From assembly GCA_020073605.1 (NCBI GenBank), contig JAIQEW010000003.1, positions 124,001 to 188,000 of the forward strand: a stretch of 64,000 nucleotides of DNA. The letters are read 5' to 3'. The position numbers and the translations under genes are program-made. Origin of the DNA: Terriglobia bacterium (lineage in GTDB: Bacteria > Acidobacteriota > Terriglobia > Acidiferrales > UBA7541). Below the pieces are notes generated by a model. The model did not search any database and was not told where the DNA came from. It saw only the letters and a list, made by a program, of their open reading frames with translations. Shown piece after piece: positions 17,600 to 26,331 of this stretch (its first letter is position 1; each line of letters begins with the position of its first letter).

Positions 17600-18058
17600 A
17601 TGGCGGCCCAAACGCAACGCCTCGAGGTCACGCTGGATACGCAGCTCGAAAGCGTGGACCTTGCCGAAAACATCGTGACGCGCGTCGCCGAAGCAGCCGG
17701 TTTCGGCGAGGATGACGTGCACAAGGTGGGGATGGCGGTGCGCGAGGGCGTGATCAACGCCTACAACTACGGCAACTGCCAGGACAAGAAGAAGAAGATT
17801 CTGCTGGCGGTGGAATTCGAGCCGGAGCAGATGGTGGTGCACGTGATTGATGAAGGATGCGGCTTCCAGCTGAACGACGTGGAAGACCCTCTGGCCGATG
17901 AAAACCTGCTGCGCACATCGGGACGCGGGATTTTTCTGATGCGCGCCTTCATGGACGATCTCGTGGTGCGGCGCGGGCCGGCCGGAGGAACGGACTTGGT
18001 GTTGTCCAAGAAGCTCCCGCATCGCGTTTCAGGCAACGGCCGGTCCCAAGCGGAGTAG
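17600..18058 (+). CDS. RsbW/SpoIIAB-like anti-sigma factor serine kinase (HATPase_c_2)
   Basis: The 152-residue product has the GHKL ATP-binding motifs in order: the N-box with Glu49 and Asn53 in REGVINAYNYGN, the G1 box DEGCGF (84-89) and the G2 box SGRGIFLMR (107-115). Small size and lack of a histidine-kinase phospho-acceptor domain fit the RsbW-type kinases, which sequester a sigma factor and phosphorylate a STAS antagonist. The next gene encodes exactly such a STAS protein, 20 bases on, so the two probably form a partner-switch module. No sigma factor gene lies nearby. Confidence 0.88.
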   Translation: MAAQTQRLEVTLDTQLESVDLAENIVTRVAEAAGFGEDDVHKVGMAVREGVINAYNYGNCQDKKKKILLAVEFEPEQMVVHVIDEGCGFQLNDVEDPLADENLLRTSGRGIFLMRAFMDDLVVRRGPAGGTDLVLSKKLPHRVSGNGRSQAE

Positions 18059-18078
18059 AATGTTTTTCTGAGGTTTTC

Positions 18079-18423
18079 GTGTCCCTACAAGGAACATGCC
18101 GTGAGGCGGGCGACGTCGTCGTGGTGGATTTCGGCGGCAAAATCACGCTGGGCGAAGGCAGCGCAATGCTCAGGCGGATAATCCGCGAGTTGCTCGACAA
18201 GGGGCATCGCAAGATCCTGCTCAATCTGGACGACGTCGATTACATCGACAGCTCCGGCATCGGCGAGCTGGTCGGGGCGTACACGACCGTCCGCGGCACG
18301 GGCGGCGAGTTGAAACTCGTCTATCTCACGAAACGCGTCCGCGACATTCTGCAAATCACGCGCCTCTACATGGTCTTCGACGTACAGGCGGATGAAGCCG
18401 CCGCGCTGACCAGCTTCCGCTAA
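18079..18423 (+). CDS. Anti-sigma factor antagonist with STAS domain (RsbV/SpoIIAA-like)
   Basis: The 114-residue product is a single STAS domain. The motif YIDSSGIGELVGAY places the phosphorylatable serine at position 58, in the same DSSG context as SpoIIAA. It starts at GTG 18079, 20 bases after the RsbW-like kinase gene; a GAGG lies just upstream. Dephosphorylated antagonists bind the kinase and free its sigma factor. Here the kinase comes before the antagonist, the reverse of the Bacillus rsbV-rsbW order. A phosphatase partner is not adjacent; the PP2C at 31.6 kb belongs to another cluster. Confidence 0.88.
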   Translation: MSLQGTCREAGDVVVVDFGGKITLGEGSAMLRRIIRELLDKGHRKILLNLDDVDYIDSSGIGELVGAYTTVRGTGGELKLVYLTKRVRDILQITRLYMVFDVQADEAAALTSFR

Positions 18424-18674
18424 ACCTCGCAAGACGCCGCCATTCCCCGCTGCGGACGCAGAATTTCCCTGCATTGTCCCGCCTCCGTCGGCCGGCCGGT
18501 GAGGCGCTCCAAACTCTGGACAGCGAATTCGGTTTATGCAAGAATCCCGCCGCTGATGGGGTCTTGTAATTCCGTGGGGGGAGCGCGGGTCCTGTTTCGC
18601 GTGGAATTTTTCGTGCTGCCAGTCGGCGTTACGAGCACCTGAATCGGGAGATCACTCGAAGAGGAGTAGATACG

Positions 18675-18881
18675 TTGGCTCGAGAACAGGGTGTGGTGAA
18701 GTGGTTCAATGCTTCGAAGGGGTACGGGTTCATCCAGCGCCAGTCGGGGGAGGACGTGTTCGTCCACTTCTCGGCCATCGAGATGGATGGATACAAGTCG
18801 CTGAATGAAGGCCAGCTTGTCGAGTTTGAGGTCCGTCAGGGCCCCAAGGGCTTTCAAGCTGAGAACGTCACCAAGGTTTAG
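18675..18881 (+). CDS. Cold-shock domain protein (CspA family)
   Basis: The 68-residue product is one cold-shock domain with both RNA-binding motifs, KGYGFI (RNP1) and DVFVHF (RNP2), and the usual [11 protein letters not shown] start. It binds single-stranded RNA/DNA and acts as an RNA chaperone. The start is TTG 18675 with AGAGGAG eight bases upstream. The 250 bases before it contain no gene, leaving room for a long 5' leader such as those that make csp mRNAs cold-responsive; no specific fold was identified. A terminator-like hairpin follows 18 bases after the stop. Confidence 0.93.
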   Translation: MAREQGVVKWFNASKGYGFIQRQSGEDVFVHFSAIEMDGYKSLNEGQLVEFEVRQGPKGFQAENVTKV

Positions 18882-18899
18882 CACACGCTGAGTTGGGGT

Positions 18900-18923
18900 C
18901 CCGTTTCGGACAGCCGGAACGGG
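18900..18923 (+). terminator. Terminator-like hairpin after the cold-shock gene
   Basis: A ten-pair stem (18900-18909 with 18914-18923, one G-T wobble) closes an ACAG loop. The following GTCCATTCCCTCTCGTT is only partly T-rich, so termination may be incomplete. Confidence 0.6.
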
Positions 18924-18963
18924 GTCCATTCCCTCTCGTTGCGGCGCCCTGCGCCGGACGGCT

Positions 18964-18988
18964 CGCGGCCGCTGAGGCGGCGGCCGCG
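18964..18988. other. GC-only inverted repeat CGCGGCCGC / GCGGCCGCG
   Basis: Nine-base arms (18964-18972 and 18980-18988) flank a seven-base loop, in the gap between the cold-shock gene and the TPR gene. No T tract follows on either strand. It could be a second structured element or a GC-rich chance palindrome. Confidence 0.35.
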
Positions 18989-19059
18989 GACGCCGCAATT
19001 CGCTCGCGTGCCGGTTTGTGATAACATTCAAATTCTGACAGATTCCCCGAGGTGCAGCT

Positions 19060-19773
19060 CTGGCTCAGCATATTTCCCGCAAGGAACTGAAGAAGGATGA
19101 AGTGCGCGAGACCTTCGCGCACGGCGCCGAAGCCGTTCTTTCGCACCAGCAACTGACTTCGTACCTCCTGATCGCGGCCATTGTGGTCGCGGTGGGCATT
19201 TTCGGCTGGAGGACGTACGCCCAGCGGCAGAGCGTGAAGGCTTCCGCCGCTTTTGACGACGCGATGAAGATCTTCCAGGCGCCCGTCGGAGTGCCGGCCG
19301 CGGCGGGCGAGATCACCTACACCGACGCAACCAAGAAGTTCACGGACGCGGAGCAGAAGTTTTCCGACGTGTCGTCGAAGTATCCGCGCACGCGCTCCGG
19401 CGAGCTTGCGCGCTACTACTCGGCGCTGAGCCTCGAGAAGCTCGACAAGAACAATCAGGCGAAGCAGTTGCTTCAGGGCCTCGTGGGCAGCAGCGATGCA
19501 GAGGTGGCGGGCCTGGCGCAGTTCGAGCTGGCCGGTCTGGACGACCGGATGGGCCAGGGCGATGAGGCGGTCAAGCTCTATCAACAGCTGATGGCGAAAC
19601 CGACTGTGCTCGTGCCGAAGCCGGTGGTGATGCTGGCGCTCGCTGGGCACTACGTCGAGAAGAATCCCTCCGAGGCGGCGAAGCTCTACGCCCAGATCAA
19701 GTCCGAATACCCCGACACGCCGATTGCCGAACAGGCGGATCAAGCGCTCGCTCTTCTGGCCGGCAAATCCTGA
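19060..19773 (+). CDS. Membrane-anchored TPR protein, YfgM-like, probable CTG start
   Basis: The product (237 residues if started at CTG 19060) begins AQHISRKELKKDEVRETFAHG, has one membrane segment (about residues 34-53, YLLIAAIVVAVGIFGW), then a periplasmic TPR-like region (about 70-235) as in YfgM/TPR_21 proteins. Those act beside the SecYEG translocon and periplasmic chaperones. CTG 19060 is favoured: GAGG ends eight bases upstream, the frame has no ATG, GTG or TTG between the preceding stop (19036-19038) and GTG 19102, and the basic pre-membrane segment looks like true coding sequence. The alternative start is GTG 19102. Confidence 0.82.
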   Translation: MAQHISRKELKKDEVRETFAHGAEAVLSHQQLTSYLLIAAIVVAVGIFGWRTYAQRQSVKASAAFDDAMKIFQAPVGVPAAAGEITYTDATKKFTDAEQKFSDVSSKYPRTRSGELARYYSALSLEKLDKNNQAKQLLQGLVGSSDAEVAGLAQFELAGLDDRMGQGDEAVKLYQQLMAKPTVLVPKPVVMLALAGHYVEKNPSEAAKLYAQIKSEYPDTPIAEQADQALALLAGKS

Positions 19774-19782
19774 ACGGCGGGG

Positions 19783-20931
19783 ATGGCAGCGATGCCGCTC
19801 GAATCCCACGCCATGGACGTGCGGCGCTCGCGCGGACGCCGCTTTCCTGAGCCGCAACATCCCTACCGGAACGACTACGCGCGCGACCGCGACCGCGTAA
19901 TCCATTCCCGCGCTTTTCGCCGGCTCGAAGCGAAAACGCAGGTTTTCACGACGCGCTATTCCGATCATTTCCGCAACCGCCTCACGCACACCCTTGAAGT
20001 GTCGCAAATCGCGCGGACGGTGGCGGGGGCGCTCCATCTGAATACGGATCTGGTGGAGGCGCTCGCGCTCGTCCACGATATCGGCCATCCGCCCTTCGGA
20101 CACGCGGGAGAGCGGCAGCTGGATCAGCGCATGCGCGAGCATGGCGACCGCTTCGATCACAATCTGCACGCGCTGCGCATCGTCGAGCAGTTCGAGCAGC
20201 GCTATCTCGATTTCGCCGGGCTCAATCTCACGTTTGAAGTGCGCGAGGGAATCATCAAGCATTCGCGCGACTATTCCGCGGCGGAATTCCCCGCGCTCGC
20301 TGAATATCTTCTCGAGGAACGGCCGCCGCTCGAATCGCAGCTGATCGATCTGGTGGACGAAATCGCGTACAACACGGCTGACCTTGACGACGCATTTGAA
20401 GCGCGGCTGCTCGATTTCGAGCAGCTTTGCGCGGAGGCGCCGGCCTTCGGGGCGGCGTATGAGGACGTGAACCGCCGGTATCCGCGCGGGCTGCGCAAGC
20501 TGAAATTCAACGAGGCGCTGAAACGCGTCCTGAACCATCTCGCCACCGACCTGATCGAGAACACGCGCCGGCAGGTGGAAGCGAGCGGCGTTGAAACTGT
20601 CGAGGACGTCCGCCGCCAGGAAAAGAGACTTGCGGGATTTTCGTCCGAGGCAGCCGGGCAGAACGCCGACCTGAAGCGATTCCTTACCTCACGCGTCTAT
20701 TCCCATCCGGCGATTGTCGAGGATCGCGACCGTTCGGTCGGCGCGCTCGACGCGCTTTTCCGCTTTTTTGTCGAGCATCCGGACCGCATGCCCAAACAAC
20801 ATGCCCGGCTGGCGCAAAGCGAGCCGCCTCACCGGGTCGTCTGCGACTACATAGCAGGGATGACCGACCATTTCCTCCTGCGGCAGTGCCACGACCTGTT
20901 CGGCGGCCCGGCGCCACCGGAGACAAGCTAG
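19783..20931 (+). CDS. dgt: Deoxyguanosinetriphosphate triphosphohydrolase-like protein (HD domain)
   Basis: The 382-residue product carries the dGTPase HD signature: RAFRRLEAKTQVF, then RNRLTHTLEVSQIART (H69), then HDIGHPPFGHAGE (H98, D99, H102), then the helical FDHNLHALRIVEQ and a later YNTADLDD. These coordinate the metal that hydrolyses dNTPs to nucleoside and triphosphate. The length matches the short bacterial type. ATG 19783 lies nine bases after the preceding gene; ATG codons at 19792 and 19813 are alternatives because homology begins only at about residue 25. Confidence 0.9.
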   Translation: MAAMPLESHAMDVRRSRGRRFPEPQHPYRNDYARDRDRVIHSRAFRRLEAKTQVFTTRYSDHFRNRLTHTLEVSQIARTVAGALHLNTDLVEALALVHDIGHPPFGHAGERQLDQRMREHGDRFDHNLHALRIVEQFEQRYLDFAGLNLTFEVREGIIKHSRDYSAAEFPALAEYLLEERPPLESQLIDLVDEIAYNTADLDDAFEARLLDFEQLCAEAPAFGAAYEDVNRRYPRGLRKLKFNEALKRVLNHLATDLIENTRRQVEASGVETVEDVRRQEKRLAGFSSEAAGQNADLKRFLTSRVYSHPAIVEDRDRSVGALDALFRFFVEHPDRMPKQHARLAQSEPPHRVVCDYIAGMTDHFLLRQCHDLFGGPAPPETS

Positions 20932-21132
20932 CGGCGAAGCGCGGTACCGGAAATCGGCCCAAAGGCGCCCGCGGCGGTCAAGGGGTCGTGGTGAGCGGTT
21001 GCGTGCAATGTCGAAAGCAACTTCAAATTCTCAGTCCGTTCGCGCCACTTGCTCGATGAGATTTTGCCGGCTACGGTTAGTGAGCTATGCAGGAAAGAGT
21101 TGCTAGTCACATCATGGTAAACTCGGTCCTAA

Positions 21133-22323
21133 ATGGAGCAGGTTCACGAAAGCTCGCACGGTCTTAGGTACTACTGGGAGTACGTAAAGCGCTTCGGCAA
21201 AGAGTCGTTTGAGACGTTGTTGAAAGATTTCGCGATTGCCCTAGTGCTTGCGATTATCCCCGTCATTCTCGCGTGGGGCGACCGCAATGTGTTGCAGGGC
21301 GCGTTACTCGCAGTCGAAGCGATAGGTCTTTTCTTCGGTGTCGTCGCCCTACGACACTTGGTCCACACTTCTCTTATCCTGTTCCGCGAGCGCGCCCATC
21401 CAGAGAACGGTGGGATTCGGTACACGCATTGGGGCTACGGAATGTGGGGCGCCGGCCTCTTGCTCGCGCTAATCGGCGGAATTTCCTACGGAGCTTTCCA
21501 CGGATGGCTTCGCAAACTGCCGGCCGTCGTGTTGAACGTACCCGCTCCGACCCCGCCAACGATTACGCAAGTAACGAGCACGCCTCAGAGCAATGCCGCG
21601 CGTGAAGCCAAAACCCCAAAACTTCCAGCGCAAGGCGTAGCCTCACAAACCACTACGCCGAACTCAGCGACTCAGACTCCATCCCAAGCGCCTCCGCAGG
21701 TCGCTCAAGCGCCGCCTCCCGCGACATTCCTCGATCGAGTCATCCAAGAAAACCGCGGACTGACTCCCGGCGACCGTGACCGACTCTCGAACGAACTCTA
21801 CGACTGCGACCAGTTCATAAAACAGAGCCAAGCGGTCGGATATAAGTTGGACAACGAATTCGTCAAACTCAACAGCGATAGACAGAGCGGCGCACTCGCG
21901 AAGAATGTTGACGATCACATTAGGTTTCTAAAAGACTTGGACACATCCGCATGGGATCAGTATCACGGGCTGCAAAAGTTTCAGGACAGATGGCGATATT
22001 TCTCGGACCAAACTGAATACGTGTTCGGTGACAATCCGTTCAACGCTGGGGAGGGTTTGCTCGTTAATGCGATCGAAGGAATGGCTGGCAGCCTGACTTC
22101 ATGGTCCAAAATCTCGAATCGAGATCAGCAAGACATTCTTGCCATCGAGGGGCAATCCCAAGTCGCTTATGAAGCGGATCTGCGCCACTTCTTCGATTGG
22201 GTGAACGGAACTCTTGCGCGAATTAAGCAGATGAGACAATCGCTCGACCCGAACGGGGTTGTGCAACCGATTCCCACCAACGCTACCGCGCCCGCTCCGA
22301 CAATGTTCACATCGAACCTATGA
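21133..22323 (+). CDS. Unrecognised membrane protein, 396 residues, different base composition
   Basis: The product has two adjacent N-terminal membrane segments (about 33-49 and 52-76), a third at about 103-125, a Pro/Thr/Gln-rich linker (about 135-195) and a soluble helical C-terminal domain (200-380) rich in Asp, Gln and Asn. No known domain is recognised. Codon use is visibly more A/T-rich than in the flanking genes (codons such as CTA, CGA, TCA, GAT, ATA), and it is isolated by 200-265 base gaps on both sides, which suggests acquisition by transfer. ATG 21133 has no clear ribosome site. The topology suggests a short cytoplasmic N-terminus and an extracytoplasmic C-terminal domain, but this is uncertain. 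Confidence 0.72.
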   Translation: MEQVHESSHGLRYYWEYVKRFGKESFETLLKDFAIALVLAIIPVILAWGDRNVLQGALLAVEAIGLFFGVVALRHLVHTSLILFRERAHPENGGIRYTHWGYGMWGAGLLLALIGGISYGAFHGWLRKLPAVVLNVPAPTPPTITQVTSTPQSNAAREAKTPKLPAQGVASQTTTPNSATQTPSQAPPQVAQAPPPATFLDRVIQENRGLTPGDRDRLSNELYDCDQFIKQSQAVGYKLDNEFVKLNSDRQSGALAKNVDDHIRFLKDLDTSAWDQYHGLQKFQDRWRYFSDQTEYVFGDNPFNAGEGLLVNAIEGMAGSLTSWSKISNRDQQDILAIEGQSQVAYEADLRHFFDWVNGTLARIKQMRQSLDPNGVVQPIPTNATAPAPTMFTSNL

Positions 22324-22526
22324 GCAGAAAGAGCCCCACCTTTCCGACCCACGATCGGGACACGAAAACCGTCAGAGGCGGCCCTGCCGGTCGGCAGGCG
22401 GGCGTTACGAAACGGGAGCCGGAACCGGGCTAATTGCGAGGCCTCTCCTCGAGCTGCGTCCAATAAGCTAACGCAACTTCGCTATTTCTCCGGTGTCGGC
22501 CGCGACAATTCCGCTGGGAGGCTTCC

Positions 22527-22554
22527 TTGACATCGCAAGCAGCGGTCATATAAT
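22527..22554 (+). promoter_or_regulatory. Near-consensus sigma-70 promoter for the yceD-rpmF-plsX-fab operon
   Basis: TTGACA at 22527-22532 and TATAAT at 22549-22554 are both perfect hexamers separated by 16 bases. The predicted start point is about 22561, giving a leader of about 27 bases before ATG 22588. Confidence 0.85.
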
Positions 22555-22587
22555 GGCTTTGCGCCTCGAAAAAAGCGGGGAAATCCA

Positions 22588-23121
22588 ATGTTTCTGGATG
22601 TAAACGAACTCGCCCTCCGAAAGACGCGCATCCGGAAAAGCTACTCCCCGGGAACGCTCGACTTTCACTCCGGAGAATTCCGCCAGGTAGAGCCGCTGGA
22701 AGTGCGCGCCACGGCGGAGCTTGTGGACGGCCAGATCCGCATCTACGGGAACCTGCACACGCGGGTCGAGATGGTGTGCGCGCGCTGCCTGGATACCGTG
22801 GTGGAAGAAATCAGCCGGGACTTCGATCTCTTTTACCGCCCGATGACTTCGATCGCGAACGACGAGGAAATGCACCTGAATCTGGACGATACGGAGATTG
22901 CCTTCTTCGAAGGAGACGGCCTTTTTCTGGCCGATGTCCTCGCCGAGCAGGTGAATCTCACGCTCCCCATGAAGGTGATCTGCTCGAGCGATTGCCGCGG
23001 GCTTTGCCCCCATTGCGGCGCCAACCTGAACAACGAAGAATGCCGCTGCGAAAAGAACGGCTCCGACCCCCGGCTCGCCCCCCTCGCGCGGCTGAAGCAG
23101 GACTGGTTCAAAAAGCAATAA
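22588..23121 (+). CDS. YceD/DUF177 family protein
   Basis: The 177-residue product fits YceD: an N-terminal beta-rich domain, a CARC knuckle at residues 64-67, and a C-terminal cysteine cluster (CSSDCRGLCPHCGANLN, then CRCE), giving two likely zinc sites. Members of this family almost always precede rpmF, as here (63 bases), and are linked to 23S rRNA accumulation or ribosome assembly in plants and bacteria. A near-consensus promoter lies just upstream, so this is the first gene of the operon. Confidence 0.9.
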   Translation: MFLDVNELALRKTRIRKSYSPGTLDFHSGEFRQVEPLEVRATAELVDGQIRIYGNLHTRVEMVCARCLDTVVEEISRDFDLFYRPMTSIANDEEMHLNLDDTEIAFFEGDGLFLADVLAEQVNLTLPMKVICSSDCRGLCPHCGANLNNEECRCEKNGSDPRLAPLARLKQDWFKKQ

Positions 23122-23184
23122 AACGCTACACTACTAGTTTCCATTCAGGCCGATCTGAGTAGCGGCCTGTCACGAGGAGCCGGA

Positions 23185-23373
23185 ATGCCCAATCCAAAGC
23201 GAAGACACTCCAAGAGGCGCACATCGACCCGCCGCGCCCACGATCATCTTCATCCGCTGTCATTGGCCGAGTGCCCGAATTGCCACGAAAAGAAACTGCC
23301 CCACCGGGCGTGTTCGAAGTGTGGCCATTACAAGGGTCGCGAGGTGATTGACACCGCGGCCAAGACAGCCTAA
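23185..23373 (+). CDS. rpmF: 50S ribosomal protein L32
   Basis: The 62-residue product has the L32 start MPNPKRRHSKRRTSTRRAHD and the zinc-binding pair CPNC / CSKCG in the usual spacing, ending GHYKGREVI. GAGGAG lies five bases before ATG 23185. It is a structural component of the large ribosomal subunit. The rpmF-plsX-fab gene order is widespread and ties ribosome and membrane synthesis together. Confidence 0.97.
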   Translation: MPNPKRRHSKRRTSTRRAHDHLHPLSLAECPNCHEKKLPHRACSKCGHYKGREVIDTAAKTA

Positions 23374-23418
23374 GTTTCCCTCGCCTGACGTTCCAGAGCG
23401 GTGTCCCTGGGAGCCAAG

Positions 23419-24435
23419 ATGACCACGATTGCCCTTGATGCGATGGGGGGCGACCATGCACCTCGCACGGAGGTCGAAGGCGCGATTCTGGCCGCGCGCG
23501 AACTCGACGTGCGCGTTCTGCTCGTCGGCAACGAGACGGCCCTCCAGCAGGAACTGAGCCGCCACAAGCATAGCGGCCTCCCGATCGAAATCGTGCACGC
23601 GGCGGAAGTGATCACGATGCACGATTCTCCCTCGCAGGCGTTTCGCCGGAAGAAGGAGAGCTCGCTGCACGTGGCCGCGCGGCTGGTCCGCGACGGCAAA
23701 GCGGAAGCGATGGTGAGCGCGGGGAACACGGGCGCGGTGATGACGGTCGCGCGATTTGTGCTTGGCCTGTTGCCGGCGGTGGACCGGCCGGCGCTTGCCG
23801 TGGCCTTTCCGAACATGAAGGAAAAGGTCTCGGTGATCCTCGACGTCGGAGCGAACGTGGACTCCAAGCCCGAGCAGCTCGAGCAGTTTGCCGTGATGGG
23901 CGAGATCTACTACCGGGCGATCTGGGGCGCGCGGCGGCCGCGGGTGGCGCTGCTTTCGATCGGCGAGGAAGAGGCCAAGGGCAACGAACTCACGCGCGAG
24001 GCCGCGATTCTGCTGAAACAATTGCCGCTGAACTTCACGGGCAACGTCGAGGGCCGCGACGTGTTTCGCGGCAACGTGGACGTGATCGTCTGCGACGGTT
24101 TCATCGGCAATATCGCGCTGAAGATCAGCGAAGGCGCCGTCGAGCACATCCGCGCGATGCTGAAGAAAGCCATCAAGAGCAGCCTCGCTTCCCAGCTCGG
24201 CTACGCGCTCTCGAAGCGCGCGTTCGATGATTTCCGCAAGCGCACGGACTACTCCGAATACGGAGGCGCGCCGCTGCTGGGCGTCCGCGGCGTCACGATC
24301 ATCGGGCACGGCCGGTCGAATCCCAACGCCATCAAGAACGCAATTCGCGTCGCGGCTGAACTCTGCCGTTCGCGCGTCAACGAGAAAATCGAACAGGAGC
24401 TTTCCGCCATCGCCGCAGTCCCCGCCCGCGGCTGA
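23419..24435 (+). CDS. plsX: Phosphate acyltransferase PlsX
   Basis: The 338-residue product starts with [13 protein letters not shown], the PlsX signature, and contains [50 protein letters not shown] and the final [13 protein letters not shown] helix. It converts acyl-ACP to acyl-phosphate, the first step of phospholipid synthesis in the PlsX/PlsY route. ATG 23419 is preferred because GGGAG sits six bases upstream; a GTG at 23401 is in frame. fabD follows after 23 bases. Confidence 0.96.
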   Translation: MTTIALDAMGGDHAPRTEVEGAILAARELDVRVLLVGNETALQQELSRHKHSGLPIEIVHAAEVITMHDSPSQAFRRKKESSLHVAARLVRDGKAEAMVSAGNTGAVMTVARFVLGLLPAVDRPALAVAFPNMKEKVSVILDVGANVDSKPEQLEQFAVMGEIYYRAIWGARRPRVALLSIGEEEAKGNELTREAAILLKQLPLNFTGNVEGRDVFRGNVDVIVCDGFIGNIALKISEGAVEHIRAMLKKAIKSSLASQLGYALSKRAFDDFRKRTDYSEYGGAPLLGVRGVTIIGHGRSNPNAIKNAIRVAAELCRSRVNEKIEQELSAIAAVPARG

Positions 24436-24458
24436 TCCCAACGGAGACTGCCATCGCC

Positions 24459-25418
24459 ATGAGCAAGCTCGCATTCCTTTTCCCCGGCCAGGCCTCGCAG
24501 TATCCGGGCATGGGCCGCGATCTCGCCGCAAACTTCCCGGAATCGCGCGCCGTGTTCGACGAGGCGGACGCTTCGCTCGGCTTCGCGATCTCGAAGCTTT
24601 GCTTCGAAGGGCCTGAAGAAGAGCTCAAGCTGACGGAGAACACGCAGCCGGCGATCCTGACGGTTTCGGTGGCGGCTTATCGAGCGCTCGAAAAGCGCGG
24701 CATCACCCCGGATTTCACGGCGGGACACAGCCTCGGAGAGTACTCCGCGCTGGTGGCCGCTGGTGCGCTCGATTTTTCCGCCGCGGTGAAGATAGTCCGT
24801 CAGCGCGGGCGGTACATGCAGGAGGCGGTGCCTGCGGGCGAAGGCGCGATGGCCGCGATTCTCGGCCTCTCCCCCGCGGACGTCGCCGAAGTTTGCAAGA
24901 AAGCTGCGGGAGGCGAAGTGGTCTCTCCGGCGAATCTGAACTCCCCGGAACAGACCGTGATCGCAGGCAGCGCGGCGGCGGTGAAGCGTGCCGTCGAGAT
25001 CGCCTCGCAATCCGGCGCCAAGCGCGCCGTGATTTTGCCCGTCTCGGCGCCATTCCACTGCGCGCTGCTGGCTCCCGCGCAGAAGCGCCTCGAGCCGGAC
25101 CTGCGCGCCGCGAAGTTCGCCGAGTTGCGGTTCCCGCTGATCACCAACGTGGACGCCGAAGTCGTCACATCGGGCGAAGAAGCGCGCGAAGCTCTGATTC
25201 GCCAGGTGACGATGCCGGTGCGCTGGCTCGATTCGGTGCATGAGATGGTCGATCAGGGCGTGAATATCTTTGTCGAAGTGGGGCCGGGAAAGGTGCTTTC
25301 GGGATTGCTGCGGCAGATTGACCGCTCTGTGCGCTGCTTTAGCGTGGAAGACGCCGCAAGCCTGCAAGCCACGCTCGACAAGATCACCCAAGCGCGCGCC
25401 GAAGCGCCGGAGAGCTAG
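24459..25418 (+). CDS. fabD: Malonyl-CoA:ACP transacylase FabD
   Basis: The 319-residue product begins SKLAFLFPGQASQYPGMG and carries the nucleophile Ser91 in AGHSLGEYSAL, the oxyanion-loop glutamine in FPGQ, and the catalytic histidine in VSAPFHCALL. VEVGPGKVLSGL near the C-terminus is also typical. It loads malonyl onto ACP to feed chain elongation. Length and motifs match the housekeeping enzyme. It lies between plsX and fabG in a single transcription direction. Confidence 0.96.
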   Translation: MSKLAFLFPGQASQYPGMGRDLAANFPESRAVFDEADASLGFAISKLCFEGPEEELKLTENTQPAILTVSVAAYRALEKRGITPDFTAGHSLGEYSALVAAGALDFSAAVKIVRQRGRYMQEAVPAGEGAMAAILGLSPADVAEVCKKAAGGEVVSPANLNSPEQTVIAGSAAAVKRAVEIASQSGAKRAVILPVSAPFHCALLAPAQKRLEPDLRAAKFAELRFPLITNVDAEVVTSGEEAREALIRQVTMPVRWLDSVHEMVDQGVNIFVEVGPGKVLSGLLRQIDRSVRCFSVEDAASLQATLDKITQARAEAPES

Positions 25419-25422
25419 TTTC

Positions 25423-26169
25423 ATGTTCTCGCTCAAGGACAAAGTCGCCCTCGTCACCGGCGCCTCGCAAGGCATCGGCCGCGCGACGTCGCTCGCGCTG
25501 GCTGAGGCCGGAGCCAAGGTGGCGGTCGCAGCGCGCAGCACGGAGAAGCTGGCGTCGCTCGTCGGTGAAATCGAAGCCGCGGGAGGCGAAGCGCTCGCCG
25601 TGCCCATGGACGTGGCGGACGCCGCGCAGGTGAAGACCGGCTTCCAGCAAGCGCTCGCGAAGTTCGGCCGGCTCGACATTCTCGTCAACAACGCCGCCGT
25701 GACGCGCGACACGCTCGCGCTGCGAATGAAACTCGAGGACTGGGACGCCGTGCTGCGGACGAATCTCACGGGCGCGCACCTCTGCATCCAGCAGGCGCTC
25801 GGAGCGATGCTCAAGCAGCGCTCAGGGCGCATCATCAATCTCACGTCCGTGGTCGCCGAGACCGGCAACGCCGGGCAGGCCAACTATGTGGCATCGAAGG
25901 CCGGCCTGATCGGCCTCACGCGCGCCATCGCCGTGGAGGTCGCTTCGCGGAGCATCACCGTGAACGCCGTGGCGCCGGGCTTCATCGAAACGCCGATGAC
26001 CGACCCGCTTTCTCAGGAACTGAAGGACAAAATGAAGTCGCTCATTCCGCTTGGTCGTTTCGGGAAAGACCGCGAGATCGCAACGACGATCGTGTTTCTC
26101 GCGAGCGAAGAGGCCGCCTACATCACCGGGCAAGTACTCGATGTGAATGGCGGCATGCACATGGGATAG
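25423..26169 (+). CDS. fabG: 3-oxoacyl-ACP reductase FabG
   Basis: The 248-residue SDR protein has the TGASQGIG cofactor motif at residues 12-19, NNAAV at 89-93, and the catalytic Ser142, Tyr155 and Lys159 (SVVAETGNAGQANYVASK), followed by the FabG-type PGFIETPMT and the C-terminal VLDVNGGMHMG. It performs the NADPH-dependent reduction of 3-oxoacyl-ACP. ATG 25423 is four bases after the fabD stop. There is a 162-base gap before acpP. Confidence 0.96.
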   Translation: MFSLKDKVALVTGASQGIGRATSLALAEAGAKVAVAARSTEKLASLVGEIEAAGGEALAVPMDVADAAQVKTGFQQALAKFGRLDILVNNAAVTRDTLALRMKLEDWDAVLRTNLTGAHLCIQQALGAMLKQRSGRIINLTSVVAETGNAGQANYVASKAGLIGLTRAIAVEVASRSITVNAVAPGFIETPMTDPLSQELKDKMKSLIPLGRFGKDREIATTIVFLASEEAAYITGQVLDVNGGMHMG

Positions 26170-26331
26170 TATTTGCGCCGCCAGGCTTGCTTGCTGTTGC
26201 GTCCGGCTGAAACACGTGCAAGGTTGACCCGACGTGAAGCCCCGCATAGAATGGGCAGGTTAAATAGGGGCGCAATTTTCCCGGCGTGTAGCCCAGGGTC
26301 CAAGATCGCCGATATCGGAGGAACAATCAGA

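Noticed and set aside
18868-20538. 556-codon minus-strand frame
   Set aside because: It crosses the YfgM-like and dGTPase genes and their gap, has no recognisable domain, and is explained by codon bias of the real genes.
22383-22398. Palindrome CCTGCCG / CGGCAGG after the membrane protein gene
   Set aside because: Seven pairs with a two-base loop and no T tract; most likely a chance GC palindrome and too weak to call a terminator.
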